From positions 9,182,618 to 9,246,617 of the forward strand of contig NC_052032.1 of the NCBI RefSeq assembly GCF_015832195.1: DNA of 64,000 bases. The letters are read 5' to 3'. Both the position numbers and the translations under genes were made by a program. Origin of the DNA: Motacilla alba alba. Taxonomy: Eukaryota; Chordata; Aves; Passeriformes; Motacillidae. Below are positions 16,901-29,020 of this stretch, one piece after another (positions within the stretch are counted from its first letter, which is position 1; every line of letters begins with the position of its first letter). Below the pieces are notes generated by a model. The model saw nothing but the letters and a program-made list of their open reading frames with translations, ran no database searches and was not told where the DNA came from.

Positions 16901-19338
16901 AACAGACTTCAGCCACTTTCAAGATCCCCTCCCTGCTGTGCTATTCTGGTTTTCTCTTGCCCCACACAGGACTCATTTTGAGGCAGGAGCTGAAACCTGG
17001 GCTGCCCAAGCCCAGGGGAGCACCGGGGCACTTTGTCACATCACCAGCACATTATCACATCCATTTTCCCCTCCAACACTTGTGTGGAAAAATGATCAAA
17101 CTCAGGAAAATTAAATATTCCCCGAGTGCAACGAAACCAGGATGGGAAAATGGCACCACAGATCACTGAAACCATCAACAAAAGGCCTTTATTTGAGAGA
17201 GAAATGTTCTTACCTGGCACTCAGAGCTGGCCAGGCTGCACTGGCACTGCTGACACACTGTCACATTATTGACACATCCGTTTTCCAAGTGATCTGCCAG
17301 CTTCCTCCTCATCACCACGTGGCCACAGCCCGTGTGACAAGGGATCAAAGCATATTCACAGAGACTCTGATGCTCCTGGAAGTAAAAAGTTATAAAGCAA
17401 CATGTGAAGTGTTCATCCAGGTTTATCTACAAATAGATATTCACATTTATCTGTAAATAGTCTCTGTTCTGGCAGCCCAGGGCTCTGATCTGCGTTTCTT
17501 CTAAGCTTGGGTAAAGTCCCACTGCACGAAGTTACTGAGATTACTGGTGAAAAATTCACCAGCTTTACTGGGGCTTTCTTTGTTAATTATTAATTTTGAA
17601 AAAAATCTCAAAACCAAAACCAAAACCAAATAACATTTGGTAAATTCAAACATGAGGTCTCCCTTAAAAAGCCCCTTAGGGCTTTTGCTTAAAAACAACA
17701 TGATCCTGGTCCCAGCTTTCTCCCTTGTGCTCATCACTCAGGTTTGCATGGCAGACCCACGAATCTTTTCCTTTTAAATATTTTAGCTGAGGCATTTCAG
17801 ATCAGTCTGAAAAGAATGATGAATACAATCAATACACTGACACAGGAGGGGATTATTTCTCCTATAAAACATGCCAAGGACATTGCCTGAACAGTGTCCT
17901 GGAGGCTGAACTGCTCTGCCCCGTCACCCCCTGCTTGCAGCAGCCTTGCATTTAAACAATAAGGAAACCACTGGATAAAATATCAAGTTGATGTAAGTTT
18001 GTGCCATGTGAGTTGCATTCAGAATGTTCTGGATTTGGCCAAAGCCCTACTAAAGTTGATCACAGAATGATTTGGGTTGGAAGGGACCTTAAAGATCATC
18101 CAGTCCCAACCCCCTGCCACGGGCAGGGAACCCCCCACAGATTAATGGCACGATTTTGGATAAAAACATTGGTATAAATCACAACTCTGACACCGATTCT
18201 AATTAATTGCATTGATTTGTGTCTGCTGATATCCTGGTTTCATGGCCTCTCGGTCCCCACCCCATTTTACTGGAATAAACTCTCTTTGAACATACTTCAA
18301 AGTCTTTCATGATACCGGACCAGCTGCACCCAAGGGTCACACAGTGGACTCTGAGCTCAGAAATCTCTTTATTAATGGCAGCATCACCAAAAGCCTGGAA
18401 AGAAAACAAAGCAAGGAAAAAAACACAGGTGAGAAAATCCTTCTGGGTGCATCCTTGGAATAGGAACAGCGTGACAGAAATCCACACCTTGATAAATCTT
18501 GAATTTTTTTTTAATTTACTGTATTACATAAGACTCTGTGCCCTGGCAAGTGTAGTAGAAGCCCAAATAATTATAGTAGAAGCCCAAATAATTATTAAAA
18601 AAATATTTCTTAGCACTCAAAAATAATTTATTTGACACGATATTAATGTACTGAAAATAAGCCCGGCCAACTACAGCTCTTATTTTGCATTTCTTTTCAC
18701 AGCAGCCTGAAATATTTCACACGCAGCGATGTGCTGACAGGACCCTGACTGCGGGGTCCCTTAATGAATGCATTTCATTACCGGGGTCATTAACACCTCC
18801 TAAACGTGCTGCAGTGAGGACTTGGGAGTCTCTGCACCTCGAGCACTGCTCAGATCTGGGCTGCTTCCATTTAGCAGACACCGAGTGCTAAAAAATGGAT
18901 GAACCGGGTGGGAAGAGGCTTGTTCTTCGCACCACACAGACTTGTGTGTTATCCAAACACGAGGAATTGTACAGTCGTTATGTCACGATGAAATGCTGCG
19001 CACTTTAATATCGCACCTTGCACTAAAATAGGGCACAAGAAGAAGCCCTGCCACAGTCAAAGGTATTTTTGAGTGGGCTGCAGGCAAATTCAGATTTCAC
19101 ACGGAATTGCACCGAGCAAGGACTGGAGGGGAGGCAGGAGAGTATTTACAAACGACGCCCACATCTCAAAGTCCCCCAAAAATCCAGCCAGCATTGTTGG
19201 GAACGATGTGCACAGGCAGATCCCTCCCCGGCTGGAGCCGGGACACGCAGCAGGGATTGCCAGGGTGGGGTCAGGTCACAAACCCCCCTGCAGAAACCCC
19301 CAGGGTTGAAAGTCTGAAATTCATTCCAGACTTGAGGA

Positions 19339-19369
<31 letters not shown>

Positions 19370-21021
19370 CTTGGGATATCACCAAGTTCAGCGCCAGCAG
19401 CAGACCCATTATTTTGCTGCTTTCTAAATTTTGGCTTTCATGCCACTGTCAGCTGCCTATTTGCTTTCATTTCCCCCTAAAAAATGTAGACAAATGATGT
19501 GTCTGTTGATGTCGCTGCATGTAATCAGAGAGGAGGGAGGAGGACAGGCTGGGGCCGGGCCTTAGGGCACAGCAATTTGCCAGGAAAATCACACAAGGAG
19601 AGATCTGCACCATTAAATTACAGATGAAGCATTGGCCAGGGCATAGTTTGTGTCAATTATTACGTTCAGCCTCATGTTTGAAGGGTACAGGAAACCATGA
19701 GGTTGGAAAATCCATTAAAATGCTTCCTGAGGATAATAAGTAACAGTTAAGACATATTATTACAAGTAGGAAAGCACCACTTTCTTTGAGACAATAAAAA
19801 GTTAATCACACGGAAGAGTTTGGGATTGTACATTGCAGAACCTGGATTTGGGAAGTCCTGAGGCTGCCATTACACTTTTAAAAATCAAAAACTCTGTGAA
19901 TCCAAGTTATTAAAGCTTAAGTTAAAATGTGTAACTATCAGCTGCTATTGCATTTTATACTCTTCCCTTCTGGACTCCAGTCCAATGATGGCTACAGAGA
20001 ATGGTCATTGATAAATTAATGATCTGTGAACTACAACTTACCCTTTCTTCTGCCAAAAGGCTTTCCTCACCCAAAGTGTTGGGATCTTCCTCTTTACATT
20101 TCTGGCAAATTGCATTTTTATTGTTTCTGGTAAAAAGAAAGAAAAATTAAACACCAATCCATAGAGGCACTGCAGTTTAGGAGGTCTCTGCATAGGCACT
20201 GACACAAATAAACCCATGAAAATGGTGATTTCCACTCAGAATCCATAGTCCTTGTTCACTAAAGGCCAATTCTGGAACACACTGGGGTCAAAAAGGTTTT
20301 GCTCTTCTGTTCTTCACAGGACTATGCCCATTATTCTTATCTGTATTTCAGGAAAATAAAGGCAGCCTGAACCATAAATAGGAATAAAGATGGAAAGCTA
20401 TTTATCCCATGAATGATTAAAAAACTCCAAGTAGGAAAGAGCATATGAAAACTGAAGTCTTTTAAAACAGAGAAAATGCCCATTTTGCCCAGACAGATAC
20501 AGACATATATGACATTATATTCGTATAATTAATAAAAAACCCCATAACATCCCTTATCAAAGGGCTGTGAAGTGCCAAGGAAGGATTCAGTCAGCCTTGG
20601 GCCAATTCTTCGAGGTTAAATTAGAATTATTTTATCACAGGCATCTCCATCAGGCCCCAGAGACTTCCACGGCAGAAACAAGGAGGAGGCAGGGAATATC
20701 CCGCAGTCCCCATGGAGAATCCTCCCAGCCAGGGCAATGCCAGGGAGCCCCGGAGCAGTCCCGGAGCTGGGAATGCCGCAGGCAGCGCCCCCGGGCACAG
20801 CCCAGCACCTACCTGACGATCCAGGTGAGGCAGGCAGAGCAGTACCTGTGCCCACACAGCGTCTGCAGGGCTTTCTTCAGGATGTTGTGGCAGTTGCTGC
20901 ACAGGAACTTCTGCCCGGGCGCGTCCTCGCAGATGCTGGTGGGGTACCCAAAAGGGAACTCGTTCTCGTCGGGGGCAGAGCTGGGGGGCTCCTGCAGGCT
21001 CCTGGCGCTGCTCTCAGCCAT
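10941..21021 (-). CDS. TRAF1: TRAF1, TNF receptor-associated factor 1, complete CDS in 10 exons, RING-containing form
   Basis: Cytoplasmic adaptor of TNF-receptor-family signalling; it binds TRAF2/cIAP complexes. Coding exons: 21021-20813, 20126-20042, 18394-18296, 17375-17214, 14934-14863, 14265-14200, 14000-13575, 13111-12934, 12375-12227, 11156-10941. All are in phase and total 553 aa against 416 in human. Order: N-terminal [10 protein letters not shown] motif shared with mammalian TRAF1 (16-25); RING 41-80; TRAF-type zinc fingers encoded by exons 3-6 (Cys/His-rich, about 99-240); TRAF-N coiled coil (about 275-400, containing [14 protein letters not shown]); TRAF-C/MATH domain (about 400-553, [12 protein letters not shown] ... 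[10 protein letters not shown] ... KCIIETN). Identity as TRAF1 rather than TRAF2/3/5 rests on the N-terminal motif, the MATH sequence and synteny next to C5. The extra length against mammals comes from the RING and more zinc-finger sequence. Exons 5-6 are the least conserved and rest on splice phase. Confidence 0.95.
18059..18144 (-). mobile_element. CR1 LINE 3' tail fragment in a TRAF1 intron
   Basis: The plus strand shows the antisense CR1 tail (agaatgatttgggttgg, agggacctt, aagatcatc, ccaaccccctgc), the most common avian retroposon signature. Only the terminal 80-odd bases remain. It lies between TRAF1 coding exons 3 and 2. Confidence 0.9.
18552..18596. repeat. 21-bp tandem duplication in a TRAF1 intron
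   Basis: Two near-perfect adjacent copies of tagtagaagcccaaataatt are present. It is a local slippage product with no visible function. Confidence 0.8.
19340..19368. repeat. (TTTTG)n microsatellite
   Basis: Five to six copies of ttttg occur in the TRAF1 intron between coding exons 3 and 2. It could be the decayed tail of a retroposon, but no body is recognisable. Confidence 0.9.
20042..21021 (-). other. TRAF1: RING finger of TRAF1, split over coding exons 1 and 2
   Basis: Exon 1 (21021-20813) encodes C41-x2-C44-x11-C56-x-H58-x2-C61-x2-C64. Exon 2 (20126-20042) completes it with C77-x2-C80. All eight zinc ligands of a C3HC4 RING are present with TRAF2-like spacing ([10 protein letters not shown]). 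The junction codon is split AG|A, so the domain depends on this splice. In the family, RINGs of TRAF2, 3, 5 and 6 support E3 ligase activity or E2 contact. Mammalian TRAF1 lacks one. Catalytic competence here is not shown. Confidence 0.9.
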
Positions 21022-22225
21022 CTGCAGCGAGCGCTGGCCGAGAGGAGAGAAAACCCAGGAGTTCTAACGCGGCACACCCTCGCCTGGATGTGAGAGGATG
21101 CACCAGAGCCCCCAGGCAGCCCCAGAGCTGAGCAGGAACCTCGCTGTGCTGGGCCGGGCCTGCAGTGACAGGCGTGACCAAATGTCACACTGGGGTTTGA
21201 CCTGGCACCAGCAGGAAATTACTGTACACCTTTAAAATTTCCCTCGAACACAAGACAAAAATAGACCTAAAAGCGTCCTAAAAAGGGTGGGTTGGGGTTT
21301 TCTTTCAAGACCTTTTAGCTTGCAGAAAGATGAGCTGCAGTCCCATCAGTCCCCATCACACGGGATTGTTCCTGCAGAGTAAATCCCCGACCACATCAAT
21401 TCTCAAAATTCGTGATTTCACTTCAGACACACAGAAACTGAGCAGCTGGTGTGTTGACAGTGACTTTCCCGAAGTCATAAGGCTTGTGGTGAAATGACAA
21501 AGGAAATCCCGAGGCCGCAAGCCCTTGATGCTGTGCTCTGACCAGGCAGGAGCCACATGTGCCGAGGTGCGGCGCACATTCAGTTGGGTTTGCTTTGCCG
21601 TGCAGCGGGCTATTTTTGGAAATGCAGCCAAAACCGATTCTGGCGCCTCTTGGAAAGTCCAAGGAAGGTTTTCACCCAGGGAACCGGTGCAGTTTCATTA
21701 CAATAACCCCTTCATTAAGGAGGGTTTGGTTTTTTTTTCCCCACGACAGCACTGACACACCATAACCTGTTTCAGTATTACCAATGGTCACGCTGACTGA
21801 GACATCTGAAAATAAACCACTGCAGGCTGCCGTGGGCAGGCCGGGCTGCCGTGCGACCGCCGGGAGGTGGGCAGGGCACACCGAGGAGGCTCCGTCCGGG
21901 AGCCAGCAGCGTTTCCCATGGCCTGGCTCGGCCAGTTCCCTCCGCAGCACCGGAGCGGGAGCCCCGCAGTGACCGCGGGGGCTGCCCGGCCTGCCAGAGC
22001 CCTGGAACCGAGGGGCTCCGAGCGGGGGACGGGGCGCTCACGGCTCCCCCCGCCCGCGGGCCCAGCCGGGTCGGGGGTCCCTCAGCCCATCCCGGCTCAG
22101 GGCGGCGGAGAGCGGCCAGGACCCCCGGGCAGCCCCCGCTGCCCTCCGGGAGCTCCCGGGGCGCGGTTCGGGCACCGGGCCCGTGTGTGCGGGGGCCGCG
22201 GGCGGTTCTCCGCAGCGGGGCCCGC

Positions 22226-22370
22226 TCCCCTCCATCCCTCCCGCTGCTCTCCATCCCAACCTCCGTCCCTCCCGCTCCCCTCCACCCCTCCCGCTCCCCT
22301 TCATCCCTCCCGCTGCTCTCCATCCCTCCCTCCGTCCCTCCCGCTCCCCTGCATCCCTCCCCGCATCCCC
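22226..22370. repeat. 69-bp tandem repeat, pyrimidine-rich, at the TRAF1 5' end
   Basis: Two copies of a C/T-rich unit beginning catccctcccgctgctctcc (22233 and 22302) lie just downstream, in transcript sense, of the probable TRAF1 exon 1 donor. On the transcribed sense the sequence is a series of GGGAGGGA-type runs capable of G-quadruplex formation. Confidence 0.8.
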
Positions 22371-22382
22371 GCCCTCCCGTAC

Positions 22383-22870
22383 CTGAGCCCGCCGGGCCCG
22401 GGCGGGCGCTGGGCGCGGTGGCGGAGCCGCGGCCGGGCGGCTGGGCTGCTTTCGGCGCTGCTGCCTCGCTCCGGCCGGGAGGAGCGGGGAGCCCGAGCCG
22501 CGCCCCGGGGCCGGCGGGAGCGGGGCTTCCCCTGCTCGGGGCAGCGGCGCTGTCCCGGCCCGCGGGCACCGGGACCTGCCCGAGGAAAGGCCCCGCCAGG
22601 CGAATTCCCCCGGGCCACCGAAATGGAGAATGCGGCGGCCGGTTCCTGAAAGCGGAGCGGGGCCGGCTCTGCCATGGTGGCCCGGGGCTCAGACAGAAAG
22701 TCCTGCCTGCCCAGAGCGCGGTCACAGCGCGACATCCCCCGCACGGCCCCGGCTGCTCGGGGCAGCCCCTGCCCCTGGAGCCCCTGGAGCCTCCGGGAAA
22801 CCTCGCCGGGGAAGCCCCGCCGTGCCTCAGCCTCCCATAGCCCGGGGTAGAACACCAGGGAAACACAGGA
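22383..22870 (-). promoter_or_regulatory. TRAF1: TRAF1 CpG-island promoter and probable non-coding exon 1
   Basis: A CpG-dense block spans about 21950-22820. A minus-strand donor (GTACGGGAG, GT at 22382-22381) could end a non-coding exon 1 spliced to the exon holding the ATG at 21021. Two 11-mers that match the kappaB consensus GGGRNWYYCC, GGGGCTTCCCC (22522-22532) and its exact reverse complement (22808-22818), flank the block. NF-kappaB induction of TRAF1 is established in mammals. The start site and site occupancy are inferred. Confidence 0.5.
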
Positions 22871-22899
22871 GTTCAGCAACGCCTGCAAAGCCTTCTTAG

Positions 22900-25800
22900 A
22901 GCGCAGGGAAGATTCTACAAAGCAAAGTTTCATTATCAGCAGGAGGTCCTCTTCGCCTCTGACACTGCCTGCCACCCTCCCTCGTTCTGACAGAGGATTC
23001 AGTCAGAAAAAGAGCTGTACATGCAAATCTGTTCATTCCTCCTTGTGGGGAATATCCCTGGGGGTGAGGCCCTGCTCAGCATTAACAATGAAAAGCAGAG
23101 GTGTTTCTCTGGGTGCTTCACTGGCTGTGCCCTGCTGCCCCGACAGGAGCCACCAGCGCAGGTACCGGGGTGTGCGTGGCTGCTGAGGGATTCCTCACAG
23201 CAGCCTTTGCCTCGAGTCTGGCACCTTCCCGTGCTGGGTGTGCACAGACAGACACAACACACACACAGCTCCACTTCCCTCCTCTCCGGGCTGATCTGAT
23301 GGAGATCTCTAGTTCAGATCAGCAGGGCTGGGTGTTAAAGCCAGGAGGAAAGTGTGGCACAGCCCCAGCGAGGCCTTGCCCTGACCCATCTGCCCTCGTT
23401 TGGGTTGTTAAAATTCATCCAAAGTTAATTTGGCCCGGGCATTCTCTGCCAAGATGTGAGTTAAAACCTCTTTCAGAAACGAAGATTTCTGGATGTGGTT
23501 TTTGAAACTTTGGGGATACAAAGAGGTGTAAGATGTTAATTTTAGAACGATCAGTGTTACACCACAGGGTCAGTTCAGGGATGAAGTGGCAGCTCCACCT
23601 CTTCCCTGTGCCCTTCACTCACTCCTTTCCTCTTGCTTTGAGACTTCTTGAAAGTTCCTGTGATTCTGTTGCACCTCTGTCTCCAAGGGTGCTGAATTAC
23701 ACAGAGAAACTAAAGATAAGGTTTTGGTACTTTCCAAACTAGAGAGATTTCCTGTGGTAAATTTCCCCCATATGAGATCAGTTAACTGAAAACAGGATGT
23801 GGCTCAGAGACAGATTAAAATTTGAAGCTTAATTTTACTGTAGAGCCATTCCAGCAGTGCTCAGCATTGCAGGGCACTGTGTTACTATTTAAGGGGAATG
23901 ACCATTTTATATCCTAGGGAAAAAGTGCATAAGGGAATATATTCCTATATTTAACATCACCTTTTAAAATTAAGCCAAGGTGTTGAGGCTTTTAATGCTA
24001 CAAAATTCACAGGACATTGAAAATGGAATTTAGGCTCAGATGCTCTGGGTTTTAAAGACTGTAGTCAAAAGGAGAGTTGCATTTCAGAGAGATGTTTAAG
24101 ATAGGGATGTCTCCTTCTATGAAAACATGATTTTCAATTAGTATAAATTAGCTGGAAGTATGCACATTTTCTAGGAAAACCTGAAAAATGGGTAAAACAC
24201 AGGAAGGAAAATTTGCTAGTAGAAGCAAATCCAGTGCCCATGGGATCCAGTACTTCTAGGAACTGGAGCTCAGTGCTTCAATCAAGATTCCTGCCTGGTC
24301 AGAGCTCTGATGTGAAGGAGCTCTGTAACTCCCACACCATTACTTGTTTTCTGAATGGAACACAGTGCCTGGGAGGTTCCACCAATTCAAGATTAGAAAA
24401 AGAAGAATCATTAAATCTGATTCTTGTTGTCCTCAGCGAACTCGACAGCTTTGCCACAATTCAGCCTCCTGTCTCTAATGAAATCCTTTTACGTGTTTCA
24501 GTTTGATCTGTCTGTGCTTACTAGCAGTTGTAGCTCTGCTTTGTTATGGTGCAACCCCGAGGACCAGCCCAGCTCTCATTACAAGAGCAGGAAAGTTTCC
24601 CACTAGGTTTCATAAAAGCTGGACTGTAACCCTCAAAGAGACATCAGGAATCAATTTTATTTTCCTCATCCCTGCTCTGCCTCAGGATTTTTCCCAGATC
24701 ATATTCTCTGTAAGACACTATTATCATAGGAATTTTTTCCTCCAAAAGTATGGATGCTCTGGAGCACCTCTCCAGCATTTGACAGGAGAAAAGCACCCAA
24801 AAATAGATACCTTATATATATATGGGTGTGTGTGGCTTATTTCAATCACTCATTAAGCAGTTTCCACAAGCCAAGCCAAGGAATCACCCTGAAGAGCAGA
24901 GAGAAAATGAAAGTATTTCTCTCTATCACAGTGGCCTTGATGGCTTCCTACAGGCAAGAAGAGTATTTCAGAGCAACTCACTGAGAGATTTCTGAGGCTG
25001 CCTCTGAGTTTAGGCCACCAGGCAGATCTTCTTCATGTGGAGAAGCTCCCTGGTGGCCTCGTGCCTCAGTCACTGTCCCCACACAGCAGGACAAACGTGG
25101 GCTGCAACGTGTGAGCCCAGCACGGACCAGTTCGTGCCAGTTTCCCCAGCTGAAGCTCAGCTCTCTGGCCACATGAAGGGTTTTGCTGTACTTGTGGTTG
25201 TGCTTCTGTTTCTCTTAATGTACAGAAAGCCTGAGCTAAACTGGAAAATTCTGAGCTGCTTCTTTCCATTCTTAATGCTTTGGAGAGAACTCTGGGAACG
25301 GGAGCTGTGCCCAGGGGGAGGCCTGCCAAAACACTCTGGCAAAGCTCTGGATGTGACATGAAAAAACAAGTTCAGTTTCAGATATCTTTTGACTCTAAAC
25401 CAGCTGGGAAAATGTGGATATTCCATTGATTGACTGGGACTAATTAGTGGAAACAGAAAAAGGAAACATCAGATTTATTTGATATCTTCATTAATTCTCA
25501 TAAACGACAAGAACTGAAGGGAAAGTGAAGGTTATGGCAAATCTCCTTTAACCCTTTCAGGAGCTGCTCATTTGGCTAATAACAGTGAGAAATAAAGATG
25601 TTTGAAGATGTTTTCCACATGTCAGAAGCAGAAAGAGACTGACTCTGCACTAACTTGCATCTCTCCTCCACTGAGCCCATAATCCCCTCTGCTGTTGCAG
25701 AATGACAGCATCAGGCTCAGCTTCCCAATGGCATTTTTCAGAGTGATTCATAATCCTGAGTAATTTCCACACCACCACTGACATGTCTCTCTGTACCTGT

Positions 25801-28800
25801 ATTTTACGGGCAACACACCCAGGGAACACAGAAGCTCCAAGTGTTATCTGGGGTTTCACAAGGGGGAAACAAAATTCTCTTTCTCCATGTTGTAAAGGGA
25901 AAACAAAGCCCTCAGCAAAACACTGCTGCAACAAGAAGGAAAACTGAATGTTCACAAGCCAAGATGTTTTTAAGGAGGATTTTCAAGGAGAAAGGAAAAT
26001 AAATTTTAAGCATAGGAGGAGCCTGAATGAAAAATTACAGCTGGAAGTGGGGAAAGCAGGTAAAAGAGTAACAGGCCTATATTCTGAATAGGGGCCACAG
26101 GTAAGTGTTTAAACTCCTGAATAAAAAGAGCCCTCTCCTGAGGCTGTGCCAGTGATGGGACCCAAGAGCCCAAAATCCCAGACATGTTCCCAGCAGCGTC
26201 CTTGGAATCCAGCCAGGGAAATAAAACTTGTAGCTCCACGTCCAACATCTGAATCACAAACTGGGTGTTGGAACCCCAAAGCCAGAGGAGGAGGCACCCA
26301 GGGAATGCTCTCATCTGCCCAGGCTCAGGGGAAGCCTGGGAGAAACCAAAACAACCAAAGCCTGGCTTTGGAGGGCAGCAGGAATTGTGCTGAGGCTTCG
26401 CAAGGAAAGCTTGGGGTTCCTTGGGGCAAGACATGGACTGGAAGGAAACGCAGCATTTCCTAAATCTGGTTCTCTAAAGTGACCTCCAACAGTTTTTCTT
26501 ATCATGAATATCTTGTTTCAAAGCCCTGGGGAGTGTTTCTGGGCTGGGACTAATCCCAGTTCAGACCTGGGCACGGGGATTGGCAAGATCAGCAGGGACA
26601 CAGGGCAGGAGCTCATGTAGGTTTAGGTACAACCCCCCAGTTTATGGTATAAATCCATGGAATGCTGCTCAAATATGTCAAGGATTAAGTTGATCCCTCG
26701 TGGTTCCATAGGAAGCTTTTGATCCTACCTTGTTTTTGAGATTCCTGACCAAAACAGAAGCTTAGAAAGAAGCCCACCCTTTAATATCACAGAGATTGGT
26801 GACTTCAAACTGTTGGAATTCACTGCTGCTGGAAATGAACACCCATTCCCACCTCCCTGTCAGAGCCTGGGGATGAATATCCTCTAGGACCTTATGGCAG
26901 AAGGTTCTAATGGAAAAATTTTATGATTTAAGCAGTGAAAATGACATTTTTATGGCATATTGCTTTTTATAAGTCATGAAGGAAACCTGGCTAATCAGAC
27001 CCTGGCAGAGCCAGCCTCAGCCACGCAGCAGAGGAATGACCTCAGTCACAGCTGCCACTTGGGCCCAGCCTGTCACCAGCACCTCAGCTGATGTCTGTGC
27101 ATTGCAATTCACCTTTCAGCAGGTACAGACTGGCACAGTGCATGTCCTTTGGAAAGCAATTTCCCCTCTGGTTTTTTGTTGTTGTTGTTGTTTTTTTGTT
27201 TGGTTTTTTTTTTGCTTTTTTTTGGGTTTTTTTTTTTTTGGTTTTTTTTTTTTGTGCTGCAGTTGAAGAAATCCTCTATCTGCAGATGTAGATATCAAGA
27301 GCAGCTCCTCCAAAATCATTTCAATGCCACTGATTTGTTCTGGCTGAGGATGTGCTCCTCATGGCACCAACACAGAACTGCCAGTGGGAACAATGTGCTG
27401 CTGGGGCTCCTCTTGTAAAGCCAAATGAGACAATTCAAGTCCATATCAGGGCTCCCTGGAACCAGCCTCAGAGCACTAAACCCAGCTCTGAACCTCTGTG
27501 TGCTCTGGAGTCCTTTCAGCTGGCACCAGTGGGGCTGCTGCCCTTAAGAGAAAATAGATTTTCCACTGTAAACCCCAATTTTGGGGGTTTAATACCTCAG
27601 CTGATTTAGAGTGTGTCTAATACAACTTTTTGTTTACTTTGTCTGTAAAAGAAATTGCCCCTTTTAGCTGTCAAGTAGCAAATAAACAAAGGAACCATAG
27701 TCTGAGCCACAGCACTTTAGGAATAATCTGCATTTCGTGACTTCTAGCTCTGAATGTGGGTAAATATAACCATTTTATAAATAACCCCCTGTGTGTAACA
27801 AATATTTTCTGGGATAGAAAAGAAAGGGTTGAGTAGAGCAATTTTTACTCAGGATCTCTCTGCTATTGTTTCCTACACTTGAATGTTCTTTTTATGAGAG
27901 TTGTGGTGTTTAAACCAGTTTAGTATTTTCCAGGAAATCGGTTGCTGCTTAAACATGCATCCAAATTCCAAGTTCATTCAGAACTTGAAAAGCAAAATTT
28001 AACACAAGGACTGGAATTCTGTAATGATCCAGCAACTGGCAAAAGCAAACTCTTGGTTCCCAGGAGAATGAAAGAGCCAAACCCAGATATTTCTCCTAAT
28101 TAGAGATGAAAACATTATTAAATATCCTAAAAATTGAAAGCATATGCAAGCACTGTAAGGTGGGTGTTTTACTGGAAAATAACTGACAGCCATGCTAAAT
28201 TTCTGTGTGTTCTGATGTAAGAATTCAGCAGGAGATTGAGAACACATTTTGCTGGGAGACATGTCTAAACATTAACATTTACACAGGCTGAAAATAGGCC
28301 TCTGCAGGCAGGGTCAAGTGAGACAACCCAGCATGGATGGACACCAAACTGGCAGCTCCCAGACAGCGATCCTTTAAAATTACAAAATAAACTCCATTCA
28401 AAAGAAAAGATGGATTTCCTTACCCCGTGTTCCCTCATCTCCTGACACCCCTTCTGTACATGGACCTACAGCCCCTGCCAGCTGACCCCACAGCTCTTCC
28501 TTTGTGGAGAGGGGTGCTTGATAACCTTTATTAAAAGAGTTTTGAACTGGAAAGGAATCTTACCGAGGATTTTATTCAAGGATTTTGTATTGCTCCACCT
28601 GTTTACTCAAAGGAGGGACTGTCCCTACACTGAGCATCCACACTGCTGTGCAAATACAGAAAAGAATTTTGGTGTGATATTCTGGCTTTGCCTTGCCCAG
28701 GCTCTGAGCAAACTCACTGTGACGAAGTGAGTATTTCTCCCATCCCAAATCATCGCAGATGAGAGTGGAGCATCATAACAAAATAAAAAACTATCTGCTA

Positions 28801-29020
28801 ACTTGGGCCTGCACCCTCCTAGCTCACGGGAGCATTCTTCTCTTCCCCCTAGTATTTAATATATGTGTTGGGGTCAGCCAGGAGAGAATTATGGCAGTCA
28901 CTGCGGAGGAATTCAGAAGGAATAATATCAGTAATATAAGTAATAGCACTAACAGGCAATAGGGATTTACCATCCCTCCTCTAAAACTGTCAGGTATTCC
29001 TAATTCAACACCATTTTTGT
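22900..29020. other. TRAF1-C5 intergenic region, left part, no gene seen
   Basis: This is AT-rich unique sequence. The ORFs are short, show no protein similarity I recognise and have no coherent splice structure. Notable simple sequence is a T-rich stretch with scattered G at 27173-27254. Mammalian TRAF1-C5 intergenic DNA is also non-coding but contains immune enhancers. I cannot identify such elements here by eye. Confidence 0.55.
27173..27254. repeat. T-rich low-complexity tract
   Basis: Runs of 6-12 T interrupted by G or GG make an 80-bp low-complexity stretch that keeps long ORFs open by composition only. Confidence 0.85.

Noticed and set aside
21778..22866. 362-codon minus-strand ORF and 329-codon plus-strand ORF over the TRAF1 CpG island
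   Set aside because: They are compositional ORFs in a GC-rich promoter. The probable TRAF1 5' exon and donor explain the region better.
24213..24506. Possible small gene in the TRAF1-C5 gap
   Set aside because: It is a short ORF with no similarity I recognise, no CpG island and no clear splice or poly(A) signals around it.
26976..27418. Phe/Val-rich hydrophobic ORF resembling a membrane protein
   Set aside because: It is generated by the T-rich tract at 27173-27254, so poly-T gives poly-Phe.
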